NCBI GenBank assembly: GCA_002506485.1
Contig: DAXQ01000032.1
Coordinates: 1 to 28,579 of the forward strand
Direction of reading: 5' to 3'
Source of the DNA: Euryarchaeota archaeon UBA136
GTDB lineage: Archaea; Thermoplasmatota; Poseidoniia; MGIII; CG-Epi1
DNA length: 28,579 bases
Below are positions 7,190 through 15,783 of the stretch, in pieces (positions within the stretch are counted from its first letter, which is position 1; each line of letters starts with the position of its first letter). Position numbers and translations under genes: made by a program. The notes below the pieces were generated by a model. The model ran no database searches. It was not told where the DNA came from and saw only the letters and a program-made list of their open reading frames with translations.

Positions 7190-10100
7190 CTATTTCACAA
7201 ATATTTTTACCACAAAATAAGTGACGCCTAGGGCAACGATGACTAACATTATAGTATCCAGAGAATAATTACCAGCTAGAGGAACATATTCTTGATCTGA
7301 TGGGGGGAGTGCCCGATTTGGATCCTCAGGATATTCATCAGAATTATCACCATACCCGTCGTTGTCGGTATCTAACCACTCATTCGGATTGTCGGGGAAT
7401 GCGTCGTTGTTATCACAATAACCATCTGAATCAGTGTCAAGATAATCCTTGGGGTTTTCAGGGCATGCGTCGGAATTGTCACCATATCCATCGCTATCTG
7501 TGTCTGTAGTCTCATTGGAATCTAATGGAAATTTATCATCATAGTCATTAATCCCGTCAGAATCAGTATCATTATTCTGTGGATTGGTTCCTATACTATT
7601 CTCCATATTGTCTCCAATTTTATCACCATCACTGTCAAGTGTCTCATTGGAATCCAATGGAAACACATCTGAATTATCACCTACACCATCATTATCAGTA
7701 TCATTCCATTCTGCTGTATCCAGAGGAAATAAATCAATATCATCGGTGAAATTATCACTATCAGTATCATTGCTAGTAGGATTTGTGTAGTATATGAAAA
7801 CCTCATCGGAATCATTCAGTCTATCCCCGTCTGTGTCAGGATTAGTGGGATCTGTGATATATCCATCAATGCCAAAGTATGATTCTTCAGAATCGCTAAG
7901 CCCATCACTATCCGTATCATTCGAAGTAGGATTTGTCGATAATATGCCATCATCGTTCTTGAAAGAATAATAATTGCCAAAACCCAACGGTTGCTCATAC
8001 ACATATTGTATCTCATCCGAATTGAGAGCTCGACCCCATACCGCAAGGTTGTCAATTGTTCCATTCAGATATTCTCCATTCTGGCCGCGGCACATGTAAT
8101 TGAAATTTGTTGCTGTTTGAATGCTATGGTTGGGTGTTATACCCATCTCTGAAACCAAAGTACCATTTACATACAATCTCAAGATATCCTGGGATTCACT
8201 ATAGGTCGCAGCCAGATTATACCAAACTCCAAGTTCAGCCTCAATACTATCATTTGTTATGGGGGAGATGTATAGCTTATTACCAGAAAAAACCCTAAAT
8301 TCAAAATAATTTTCTGAATTAACGCCCAACCAGGTCCTACCGTTATCAACTGTACCAAATACAGTTCCAAAATCACTGGTGTAGTTTGTAAGTTTGACCC
8401 AAGAATGTATAGTATATTCAGTAAACTTAGAATTTTGTAGAGAATCTAATTCGGCATAATCATCAACACCATCACAATACATGCCATTACCAAATGATGC
8501 TGGGACCCGAATCAGCCCATTCATTGAAATGCCTAAATTCGAATTGGTTGTCATATCTAAGGCTGTGAATGAATCGGTACCGTCAAATTTCCAATAAGCT
8601 CGCAAACTAGGTTCGTATAGTGAAAAGATTTTACTTTCAACAAGCATGTTATCATACTCGTAAATGTTTGAAAGTGTATCGTTATCCAGATCCTCTTCGG
8701 AATCTGGTGAAAGAGGATCGAGACCCCAGTAATATTCCCAACCATCATACATTCCATCAGGACAGCTAGTGCCATCTTCACATAAGTCTGAATCTGAAAA
8801 ACGTGGATTTGTGCCTTGGGAATATTCCATTGCATTGGTGTAGAATTCATCCTCTGAAAGGTAACCATCAAAATTTCTATCAAAACCGTCATAATCTGAA
8901 TCAAGCCAACCATCAATTTGCTTCATAGGGTCAAAACCATTCGCTAATTCATAGGGATCTGGCATAGTATCATTATCACTGTCTATTTTTGTGGGATCAC
9001 TATAAGACAGATTGAATAAATATGCAAAAATCTCATTGAAATCTGATAAGGTGTCACCATCTGTATCCTGACTGGTTGGATTAGTAAAATAATCGTTTAT
9101 TTCCTCACCATCCAAAAGACCGTCATCATCAGTATCATTATCGTTTGGATCTGTCACAAAGCCGGTATCATTGAAACCGAGGCCCTCTACCCAATCACTA
9201 AGGTCATCGTTATCCGTATCCTGAACCAGTGGACTTGTCCTATGCTCGGAACCAACATAATCAAGCCAACCGTAGAACTCTTCACCGTCCAGAAGACCAT
9301 CTCCATCATGATCCGGATTGTCAAGGCCAGTACCTATAACTGATTCAGCATAGTTTGGTAGTCCATCCTCATCGTTATCAGCTCCAGCAGTTCCATAGAA
9401 AGTCAGGTTCCAATAACGGAATTCTGGAGAGCCTATGTCACCTCCTTGCACAGTATCATTAACCTTTAACGTCCATTCACCAAAAGAGTTCTCACCCCAA
9501 TGTACTACTGATGAAAATATCCAGTTATCATAATCGTGTCCAGGATCTGAGTGTTCGCGAACAAGTTCGGACACTATACCACTTGGCGAAGTTAAGAAGA
9601 AATTCAAATCTCCTCTAAACTTATGACTAACATCAACCAGTACTTCTATACTTTCAATATTTATGCTTTGATTCACGATAATCGTAGATGAGACACCGCT
9701 ATCTCGGTCATCAAAAATATAATCGTTGACCGTGATTTCCCCCATATTGACGACTATCTCACTATCAACCGTTTGCCAGGATTTAGCCATGTTGACTGCT
9801 TCTGTCGCGTCAACTAGCCCGTATCCATACGCATGATTGTACCAATAACCTGCCTTTGTCTGGAACCAGCCAGAATGATCTGAATCGACTTTTCTCGAAG
9901 TCTGTACCAGAATATGTTGTACATCCCTCCAGGTCAGATTCTGATTTGCCTCAAGCATAAGAGCGACGACTCCGGCCACCATCGGAGTAGCCGCAGAGGT
10001 CCCCCCCATATTGGAAGTGTAGTCACCATTCTGGTCTCCATTGCTTCCAGATACATCTGTTGTAAATATAGCTGGATCTTCTCCATAATTGTTTGAAGGT

Positions 10101-11299
10101 GCAGAAACTAGCATGTTAGACCCTGTCTCTGAATACCATGTCTGTTCACCTTGCCAATCCACAGCTCCTACTGATATAGTATATCTGCTGTTCGCAAAGC
10201 TGTCTTTATTGGATTGATCCTTGTCATCCAAACCATTACCATTGGCCCAAGTATAGATAGTTCCAAGTCCATCTCTACCTTCTGACGTGCCCGTTTCAAG
10301 TGCTGCAATGGCCAAAGGTCCAGCTCCACCAAGTATAGTCCCTGTATCAGCCGGTCCCCAACTATTCGTGTAAATATCAATTACATCCATTTCATGCACA
10401 AAAGTATTGGCAACTGCTTCATCATTAGGCATGTAATCTTCTGCATACTCAAAACTACAATCACCTGCCACCAGCCTCAAACCGACCAGACTGGCGTTGT
10501 ATGCTACGCCTGCAATTCCGATGTCATTGTCGCCTTTTCCAGCCACAATTCCTGCGACGGCAGTTCCATGCCAATCAACTTCATCAAAACCATCATCATA
10601 TGAATCAACAGGCATGACATTGGTGTCATTTCCACAATAGTCATAACTGTACTGACTTAGAAAATTAGGTGAGAGGTCTGGATTATCATAGTCGATACCA
10701 TCATCGACCACTCCGATTACAATACCATTACCAGTGAACTCATTCCAGGCCCCCTGTGTATTGAGATCGATTCCGGAAGTTCCCCCATTTTGACCATAAT
10801 TATCAAGATACCACTGATCTCCAGATTCATAGTAGGGGTCATCTGGTTCATATCTTAAATCCAGATGTTGCTCAACCATGGGATAAAATTTCCATACATA
10901 ATCTGAGACGTGCAATTCGTTCAGATACTGAAGTGCCAGGTCACCTGTTTGAAATTCAATTATCCACGTCCCACTCAAGATATCAAAGTCATGATAGGAT
11001 TCAATTCGGCTATTATCTACTATCATACCAAGATTATTCAAGCAATACGGTTCTTTGAGAACAACTACCCATTCCTTGGTCAAATATAGTTGGGGTGAAG
11101 AATATTTTTCTAAATCTGATTCTCGAATGAAAGCAGATCTCACACTATTGGAAAAAGTCTTAGGGCCACAAATATGAGGCTCTTCTACAAAGCTTGGAAC
11201 AATAATTTCGGTACTATCCTGAACTTTATAACTTCCTGTATCTACAAGGCTCAGAAGAATTGAACTTGCGATAAGCAGGGCTACAAAGTAGGCCTTCAT
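7190..11299 (-). CDS. Kexin/furin-like S8 protease with P domain, TSP3 repeats and LamG, membrane anchored
   Basis: A 1369-residue secreted subtilase. Residues 1-20 form a signal peptide and about 70-145 a pro-domain. The catalytic domain spans about 165-505: Asp199 (VVDDGIDYDNPDL), His244 (DWHGTAVAGIVAG), oxyanion Asn355 (ANGNG) and Ser435 (GGTSAATPMVAG), all present. The VDDG form and the following P domain (about 515-640, ending YWNLTFYGTAGA) mark the kexin/proprotein-convertase subgroup, which in known members cleaves after basic residues. Next come calcium-binding thrombospondin type 3 repeats (about 640-880), a LamG-like jelly-roll domain (about 897-1105), a second TSP3 array (about 1115-1330), and one C-terminal membrane helix (about 1345-1367) with a two-residue-scale cytoplasmic end. 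No PGF-type sorting motif is visible. It probably matures surface proteins or degrades external protein; that role is inference. Confidence 0.93.
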   Translation of the reverse strand: MKAYFVALLIASSILLSLVDTGSYKVQDSTEIIVPSFVEEPHICGPKTFSNSVRSAFIRESDLEKYSSPQLYLTKEWVVVLKEPYCLNNLGMIVDNSRIESYHDFDILSGTWIIEFQTGDLALQYLNELHVSDYVWKFYPMVEQHLDLRYEPDDPYYESGDQWYLDNYGQNGGTSGIDLNTQGAWNEFTGNGIVIGVVDDGIDYDNPDLSPNFLSQYSYDYCGNDTNVMPVDSYDDGFDEVDWHGTAVAGIVAGKGDNDIGIAGVAYNASLVGLRLVAGDCSFEYAEDYMPNDEAVANTFVHEMDVIDIYTNSWGPADTGTILGGAGPLAIAALETGTSEGRDGLGTIYTWANGNGLDDKDQSNKDSFANSRYTISVGAVDWQGEQTWYSETGSNMLVSAPSNNYGEDPAIFTTDVSGSNGDQNGDYTSNMGGTSAATPMVAGVVALMLEANQNLTWRDVQHILVQTSRKVDSDHSGWFQTKAGYWYNHAYGYGLVDATEAVNMAKSWQTVDSEIVVNMGEITVNDYIFDDRDSGVSSTIIVNQSINIESIEVLVDVSHKFRGDLNFFLTSPSGIVSELVREHSDPGHDYDNWIFSSVVHWGENSFGEWTLKVNDTVQGGDIGSPEFRYWNLTFYGTAGADNDEDGLPNYAESVIGTGLDNPDHDGDGLLDGEEFYGWLDYVGSEHRTSPLVQDTDNDDLSDWVEGLGFNDTGFVTDPNDNDTDDDGLLDGEEINDYFTNPTSQDTDGDTLSDFNEIFAYLFNLSYSDPTKIDSDNDTMPDPYELANGFDPMKQIDGWLDSDYDGFDRNFDGYLSEDEFYTNAMEYSQGTNPRFSDSDLCEDGTSCPDGMYDGWEYYWGLDPLSPDSEEDLDNDTLSNIYEYDNMLVESKIFSLYEPSLRAYWKFDGTDSFTALDMTTNSNLGISMNGLIRVPASFGNGMYCDGVDDYAELDSLQNSKFTEYTIHSWVKLTNYTSDFGTVFGTVDNGRTWLGVNSENYFEFRVFSGNKLYISPITNDSIEAELGVWYNLAATYSESQDILRLYVNGTLVSEMGITPNHSIQTATNFNYMCRGQNGEYLNGTIDNLAVWGRALNSDEIQYVYEQPLGFGNYYSFKNDDGILSTNPTSNDTDSDGLSDSEESYFGIDGYITDPTNPDTDGDRLNDSDEVFIYYTNPTSNDTDSDNFTDDIDLFPLDTAEWNDTDNDGVGDNSDVFPLDSNETLDSDGDKIGDNMENSIGTNPQNNDTDSDGINDYDDKFPLDSNETTDTDSDGYGDNSDACPENPKDYLDTDSDGYCDNNDAFPDNPNEWLDTDNDGYGDNSDEYPEDPNRALPPSDQEYVPLAGNYSLDTIMLVIVALGVTYFVVKIFVK
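7310..7957 (-). repeat. TSP3 repeat array 2 (coding)
   Basis: This region encodes residues about 1115-1330 of the protease: degenerate repeats of roughly 20-36 residues with the core DTDSDGxxD, often followed by FPLDSNE. The Asp/Asn spacing is the classic calcium-coordinating thrombospondin type 3 pattern. Such repetitive DNA can misassemble, so copy number is worth caution. Confidence 0.8.
8660..9379 (-). repeat. TSP3 repeat array 1 (coding)
   Basis: Encodes residues about 640-880, a first set of DxDxDGxxD calcium-binding repeats with GEE and NP spacers, lying between the P domain and the LamG domain. It is more irregular than the downstream array. Confidence 0.75.
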
Positions 11300-11332
11300 A
11301 GTGTTGTTAGAAGAACACCGTTCTAAAGGCTT

Positions 11333-13258
11333 TCAGAAAGATAAAGTCGAGTATTGTTTTAGAGATTCTGGATTTGCCAGCACATCCTTGTTACCTACTT
11401 TTCTACCAGTAATAGTTTCCAAAACTGCCTTCTCGACCTTTTTACCACTAATAGTATAGGGTATGTCGTCAACCTCAAAAATATATTTAGGGACATGACG
11501 GGGGGTGGTTGCACTTTTTATCAATCCCCTAATATCAGACTCTAATTTTTCATCGAAATCTGTGCCCTTAGTCAATTTAACACAGAGGACCACATCTATA
11601 TCTCCTTCATTTGGCCTACCAACAACGACTGCATCTACAATCGGTTTCATATTCTCGACAGCGCGATATATCTCAGCTGTTCCTATCCTTACGCCGCCTG
11701 GGTTCAAAGTGGTGTCACTTCGGCCATAAATTATCGCACCACCATTATCAGTCATCTCCACGTAGTCACCATGGGTCCAGACCCCCCCAAAATCACCGAA
11801 ATAGGCTTTCTGATACTTTGAACCATCTTCATCATTCCAGAAACCAAGAGGCATTGAGGGGAACGGTTGTGTACAAACCAATTCACCACTCTGCCCAAAG
11901 ACCGGTTTTCCATCAGTATCCCAGGATTGAACATCCATTCCCAGTTGAGCACATTGTAACTCGCCCCTATGAACTGGTAAAATGGGTGAACCTGCTAGAA
12001 AGCAACCAATAATGTCAGTACCTCCTGATATTGATGCCACCTGAATATCGGAATGGACATTTTCATTGACCCAATCGAATTGCTCCGGGACCAGTGGTGA
12101 TCCTGTTGATAAAAGAGACCTGAAATTTGATAGGTCTGCTACATTCTCAGGTACTAATTCCGATTTGCTACAGGCTGCCAGAAACTTTGGACTTGTGCCA
12201 AAATGTGTGATCCCCGTTCTCTCGGCCATTCTCCACAGAGTTCCTAAGTCCGGATGCCCTGGACTTCCGTCATAGAGTACTATGGTTGCACCTGAGGCCA
12301 AGCCCGAAACAAGCCAATTCCACATCATCCAGCCACAGGTTGTGAACCAGAATAATGTGTCTCGCCCCTTCTGTATATCGCACTGTAACTGATGCTCCTT
12401 CAGATGCTGAATAAGTGTACCACCCGCACCATGGATTATGGATTTTGGTGGTCCTGTTGTTCCCGATGAGTACATAATGTACAATGGATGATCAAAAGGT
12501 AATTGAACAAACTCTGGAACTGTTGCATCATTGGAGACGAGATTTTGATAATTTGTCACCGAAGAATGGTTTAGTTTACACGCAGTGTCCACAAATTCTA
12601 TAGAAATAATATGGTCAATCGTATCTATAGCTTCCAGGACGCCATTAATCTTGTGCTCCAATGAAAAAATCTTACCATTATAATTGTATCCATTCGCAAC
12701 TATCATTACTGAAGGCTTGACTTGTCCAAACCGATCAACTACTCCCTGCGATCCAAAATCCGGGGAACATGAGGTCCAGACTGCTCCTGTAGCTGTAGCT
12801 GCCAGCATTAGGATTGCTGTCTCTGCACAGTTAGGAACGAAGGCTGCTATTCTGGTTCCTCGAGTCACTCCCATCTCTTTCAATCCATGCTGCGCTGCTG
12901 CAACTGACTCGTTCAGCTCCCCAAATGTCAAAATCTTGTCTTTCCGGCCTTCTCCAGTACTGATTATTGCAACCTGATCCTTATTCCCTGCCAGAAGGTT
13001 CTCAGCATAATTCAATTCAGAGCCTGAAAACCAGCGCGCCCCTGGCATAGTGGGATTCTCCAAAACCGAATCATAGATCCTGGAATGGATTATCTTTGAA
13101 AATTCCCAGAAATGGGACCAAAAATCTTCCATATTCTCTATTGACCAGCGATGTAAGTCAAAATAAGAAGCCGATTCGAGAGGCGACTCTTGAATAAAGT
13201 CGTGTAGTAAACTGGACTTGATTCTATCCTCGGATGGACTCCAGACCAGACGACCCAT
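11333..13258 (-). CDS. Acetoacetyl-CoA synthetase
   Basis: An adenylate-forming enzyme that activates acetoacetate to acetoacetyl-CoA with ATP, linking ketone bodies or polyhydroxybutyrate-type carbon to the acetyl-CoA and mevalonate routes. The 641-residue length and N-terminal WSPSEDRIKSSLLHDF region match the acetoacetate-specific family rather than acetyl-CoA synthetase. The ATP-binding loop YSSGTTGPPKS is near 263-273. HRGELQCAQLGMDVQSWD is a strong family segment, GRSDTTLNPGGVRIGTAEIY holds the hinge region, and the catalytic lysine lies in TISGKKVEKAV near residue 606. All key motifs are intact. It stands in a run of minus-strand genes 35 nt after the coiled-coil gene, with a weak TATA-like TTAATATTC at 13292-13284. 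Confidence 0.92.
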   Translation of the reverse strand: MGRLVWSPSEDRIKSSLLHDFIQESPLESASYFDLHRWSIENMEDFWSHFWEFSKIIHSRIYDSVLENPTMPGARWFSGSELNYAENLLAGNKDQVAIISTGEGRKDKILTFGELNESVAAAQHGLKEMGVTRGTRIAAFVPNCAETAILMLAATATGAVWTSCSPDFGSQGVVDRFGQVKPSVMIVANGYNYNGKIFSLEHKINGVLEAIDTIDHIISIEFVDTACKLNHSSVTNYQNLVSNDATVPEFVQLPFDHPLYIMYSSGTTGPPKSIIHGAGGTLIQHLKEHQLQCDIQKGRDTLFWFTTCGWMMWNWLVSGLASGATIVLYDGSPGHPDLGTLWRMAERTGITHFGTSPKFLAACSKSELVPENVADLSNFRSLLSTGSPLVPEQFDWVNENVHSDIQVASISGGTDIIGCFLAGSPILPVHRGELQCAQLGMDVQSWDTDGKPVFGQSGELVCTQPFPSMPLGFWNDEDGSKYQKAYFGDFGGVWTHGDYVEMTDNGGAIIYGRSDTTLNPGGVRIGTAEIYRAVENMKPIVDAVVVGRPNEGDIDVVLCVKLTKGTDFDEKLESDIRGLIKSATTPRHVPKYIFEVDDIPYTISGKKVEKAVLETITGRKVGNKDVLANPESLKQYSTLSF

Positions 13259-13283
13259 ATTGACAGTAATGGACGGTGGTTAA

Positions 13284-13292
13284 TGAATATTA
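13284..13292 (-). promoter_or_regulatory. Possible TATA element of the acetoacetyl-CoA synthetase gene
   Basis: Minus-strand TTAATATTC centred at 13288 is 30 nt before the ATG at 13258 and directly follows the stop codon of the preceding gene. Spacing is acceptable but read-through from upstream is equally possible. Confidence 0.3.
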
Positions 13293-13293
13293 A

Positions 13294-14412
13294 CTAAAGC
13301 ATCCCGGCCTTTTGAATAATCATCAACTGCTCTGTTGACAACTTTTCGCCTGCCAAAAACTTTGCGAAAAGATCCTCCGCACTGGCAGCACTGGCCTTTT
13401 GGTCTGCGACTGAACCTGATCTGCTGTGGGAAGCGGTCATTCGATCTATTTCTTGCATTGCACGCAAATACTCAATGTATTCGTTATGGACCACATCGGC
13501 TTTTTCCTTGGCTTTAACAAACATTCTCTGTGCAGAATCAGCCTTTCGGCGTGTGGAACGGTTCAATCTTAAAGAATCTTTCATCTGGTTATGACACGCC
13601 TGTGCCTCCTGACGTGATTTCTGCATTTTCTTGCTTAAATCTCTGCGATTACCTTCAACTTCTCTGAATTCATCACGAGCTTCCAGAACTTCAGTGTCTG
13701 ATTCAATCAGTTCATCATGCTCTTTGATCTTGTTCTGGAGGGAACCAATTTCTTCAACCAGTGCCCTTTCCTTGTCTCTTGTCAAGGGAGTGGTCATTTG
13801 CTTGATCTCCAGTTCTTGTATTTGCTTTCTCAACCTAGCAATAGGTGGGAGATTGCGCCCTGAAAAGCGAGCGCGCTTTAATTTCAGAAATTTATCTTTC
13901 AGGACTTTTACAGAGTCTGATATATCGCGGCGTTCGTCACGAATCTGGCCTACTTCCACATTAAGGCCGTTTCTACGATCACGGTAAAGATGTACACTAT
14001 CCATATACTCCTTGGCTTTGAGATTCAACTCATTACGTGAAGCAGCATGAGTCTGTGATTTCAGATTTAATTCATCTCGTTTAACACGTATCTCTTCAGC
14101 CAGAATGTGATATGTCTTCCTTTTTTTTCTCAATTCAGAACGTGAAAGTTCCTCAATGTCTTCAAGATCAATCTTTGTTTCCTTTTTATTCTCAGAAACT
14201 TCTCCCATTTCTTGATTGGAGGCAACTAATCTCTCAATAAGTTCTGATTTTTTACCCGATACGGGTAGACCTGACTCTTTGAGCTTTGTCTTCAACTCGG
14301 CTACTGTCAGACCATCGTAGTCTTGGGCGTTATCTGTAGAGCTTGCGCTATCATCAGAAGGCTTCGAGCCTTCGGCTGCTACAGGGGCTTGGGTTTCCTG
14401 TTCGGAATCCAT
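13294..14412 (-). CDS. SAP-domain coiled-coil protein, stalk-operon associated
   Basis: Unnamed 372-residue protein. Residues 1-32 are acidic and disordered. Residues about 33-66 (LTVAELKTKLKESGLPVSGK) form a SAP motif, a short helix-turn-helix usually used to bind DNA or RNA. Residues about 85-320 are a long Lys/Glu/Arg-rich coiled coil resembling archaeal coiled-coil proteins of the COG1340 type. The C-terminus (SAEDLFAKFLAGEKLSTEQL) is a small predicted helical hairpin. It follows P1 by 35 nt with no clear TATA box, so it is probably transcribed with the ribosomal stalk genes, although a hairpin in the gap could reduce read-through. Function is unknown; a role in ribosome, RNA or nucleoid organisation is only inference. 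Confidence 0.8.
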   Translation of the reverse strand: MDSEQETQAPVAAEGSKPSDDSASSTDNAQDYDGLTVAELKTKLKESGLPVSGKKSELIERLVASNQEMGEVSENKKETKIDLEDIEELSRSELRKKRKTYHILAEEIRVKRDELNLKSQTHAASRNELNLKAKEYMDSVHLYRDRRNGLNVEVGQIRDERRDISDSVKVLKDKFLKLKRARFSGRNLPPIARLRKQIQELEIKQMTTPLTRDKERALVEEIGSLQNKIKEHDELIESDTEVLEARDEFREVEGNRRDLSKKMQKSRQEAQACHNQMKDSLRLNRSTRRKADSAQRMFVKAKEKADVVHNEYIEYLRAMQEIDRMTASHSRSGSVADQKASAASAEDLFAKFLAGEKLSTEQLMIIQKAGML

Positions 14413-14422
14413 TGAACTTCAT

Positions 14423-14440
14423 ATGGGCTTTGAGACCCAT
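14423..14440 (-). promoter_or_regulatory. Small inverted repeat between P1 and the SAP gene
   Basis: ATGGG (14440-14436) and CCCAT (14427-14423) can form a 5-bp stem with an 8-nt loop in the 35-nt gap. It could be an attenuator, a processing site or chance. No T-run follows, so it is not a convincing terminator. Confidence 0.25.
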
Positions 14441-14447
14441 GTCAACC

Positions 14448-14762
14448 TCAACCGAAAAGTGCACCAAGTCCAGACACAGCGTCTTCTTCGCTGACTTCTT
14501 CCTCTTCTTCTTCGGCTTCTGCCTCAGCTGGGGCCTCTTCTGAAGATGCGGCGGCGGCAGGTGCGGCACCAGCGGCTGGTGCAGCAACGGCGGCGGTTGC
14601 CATAGCTTCCTCAATATCGACTCCTTCTAAAGAAGCGACAAGGGCTTCGGCCCTTGATTTTTCTGCCTTGACGCCTGCTGCCTTCAAGACTTTCTCAACG
14701 CTCTTGGCGTTTACCTCAGTTCCTGCGGAATGCAGTAACATTGCTGTATAGACGTATTCCAT
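14448..14762 (-). CDS. rpl12: Ribosomal stalk protein P1 (archaeal L12)
   Basis: P1 dimers bind the C-terminal helices of P0 and form the lateral stalk that recruits translational GTPases. The 104-residue protein begins MEYVYTAMLLHSAGTEVNAK, has the helical dimerisation domain (1-60), an Ala-rich hinge, an acidic run and the conserved C-terminal end EDAVSGLGALFG. The frame is open further upstream to 14819, but homology and a strong Shine-Dalgarno (AAGGAG at 14775-14770, 6 nt spacer) fix the ATG at 14762. It lies 31 nt after the P0 stop in the L1–P0–P1 order. Confidence 0.96.
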   Translation of the reverse strand: MEYVYTAMLLHSAGTEVNAKSVEKVLKAAGVKAEKSRAEALVASLEGVDIEEAMATAAVAAPAAGAAPAAAASSEEAPAEAEAEEEEEEVSEEDAVSGLGALFG

Positions 14763-14769
14763 TTTTTGT

Positions 14770-14775
14770 CTCCTT
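14770..14775 (-). promoter_or_regulatory. Shine-Dalgarno of P1
   Basis: AAGGAG lies 6 nt before the ATG at 14762 and decides this start over the longer open frame. It sits just after the putative ancestral stop of P0. Confidence 0.7.
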
Positions 14776-14776
14776 A

Positions 14777-14797
14777 TTATCCGAATAAAGCTCTTAG
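14777..14797 (-). other. Out-of-frame remnant of the P0 C-terminal LFG tail
   Basis: Starting one base before the P0 stop codon, another frame reads Leu-Arg-Ala-Leu-Phe-Gly-stop. This differs from the canonical LGALFG end by one base change (GGA to AGA). It lies exactly where the conserved tail should be, so it looks like the real end of P0 cut off by a small deletion or frameshift, or by a sequence error. Confidence 0.6.
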
Positions 14798-15783
14798 GAT
14801 ACTTCCTCCTCATTTTCATCCCCTTTTTCAGAGGATGACGCTTCTTCCACCGGCTCAGCCTTTGCAGCTACAGTAGTCGCGACTGCATGACCAAGCATCT
14901 CTTTCAACTCATCATCGGTACCATCTCCAGCATGCCCGGCGACACCAAGCATCGCACCATGGGCCTTAGCCAGAAGGGCCTTGATTGTTGACTCCGAGGG
15001 ATATGCAGTCGAGATTGCAACTGCCAAAGCATCGTTATGAGCCTTGGAGAGCAAGGGCTGCATTGTCGCCCCAGTGAAATACCGTGTATTGAATGCCAGA
15101 TTGAATGCCTGTGCCGTGGCCGATTGAACATGGCCCCGGAACTCATTCAGATCTATGTCAAGTATATCTGATAGAAAGAAATTCTCTCCATCAAATGCGC
15201 CCAACAATTGCATTCCTACGGTTATCGGATAAATCTCAAGTTTAGTAAGTGCGGCAGCGACATCGGCACTGATGACTTCACCTTCTTCTACCGCAGTGTG
15301 TTTCTTTCGAATCACAACTTTTCCCTTTTCAATAGCTGCAGGAAAACCAGCCTTCTGGAAATCTCCTACAACCGGTCCTGCCGGGAAAGCAGTCGGACCT
15401 TTCTCAACCACAATCTTTGAAGTGGCTGTCTCCCCACCCTTTGCCGGAGCCTGTGTCCGTGACTCCATAAGCATCTGGAATATCTTGAATGGACTTTCAG
15501 TTGAAGATAGCAAGGCAATCTGGTGAGGTACAAAGATATCAATCACCTGTTCGACTCCCTTCATATTCTTCGAAGCATCTTTCAATGCCAATTTCAAAAG
15601 ACGATTTCGAGACATTCTCAGCTTCACGCCCATGTCCCTAAGCGAAGATCGCATGGTCAGCATCTGCTTGGCACCGATTCCAGATACATCTACCAGACCT
15701 ACTACTGGAGCGGACTGCACGAATTCCTGGATATTGGAGACTTCCTTGCGTTTCCAATCTGCAACAATGGCCTTTGGCTTCAT
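14794..15783 (-). CDS. rplP0: Ribosomal stalk base protein P0 (uL10), tail truncated
   Basis: P0 anchors the stalk to 23S rRNA and carries P1 dimers. The 329-residue protein has the uL10 N-terminal domain (VGLVDVSGIGAKQMLTMR, then LRMSRNRLLKLAL), the archaeal/eukaryotic insertion domain (about 105-185), and the C-terminal helices that bind P1 (about 235-305). The acidic end reads SSEKGDENEEEVS and stops. The usual shared P0/P1 end (GLGxLFG) is absent in frame, though a remnant is present out of frame just after the stop. The ATG overlaps the L1 stop as ATGA. The truncation may be genuine or a base error. Confidence 0.93.
   Translation of the reverse strand: MKPKAIVADWKRKEVSNIQEFVQSAPVVGLVDVSGIGAKQMLTMRSSLRDMGVKLRMSRNRLLKLALKDASKNMKGVEQVIDIFVPHQIALLSSTESPFKIFQMLMESRTQAPAKGGETATSKIVVEKGPTAFPAGPVVGDFQKAGFPAAIEKGKVVIRKKHTAVEEGEVISADVAAALTKLEIYPITVGMQLLGAFDGENFFLSDILDIDLNEFRGHVQSATAQAFNLAFNTRYFTGATMQPLLSKAHNDALAVAISTAYPSESTIKALLAKAHGAMLGVAGHAGDGTDDELKEMLGHAVATTVAAKAEPVEEASSSEKGDENEEEVS

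Noticed and set aside
7310..7957. Possible CRISPR or tandem DNA repeat because of recurring short motifs
   Set aside because: The periodicity is that of degenerate Asp-rich TSP3 protein repeats within an open reading frame; repeat units are not identical and there are no spacers.
14343..14614. Open frames in both directions across the P1 acidic/alanine-rich tail
   Set aside because: Low-complexity coding sequence gives long shadow frames; P1 accounts for the DNA.
14763..14819. Extended P1 N-terminus from an upstream ATG
   Set aside because: It would add 19 basic residues foreign to the family and overlap P0; the Shine-Dalgarno points to the ATG at 14762.
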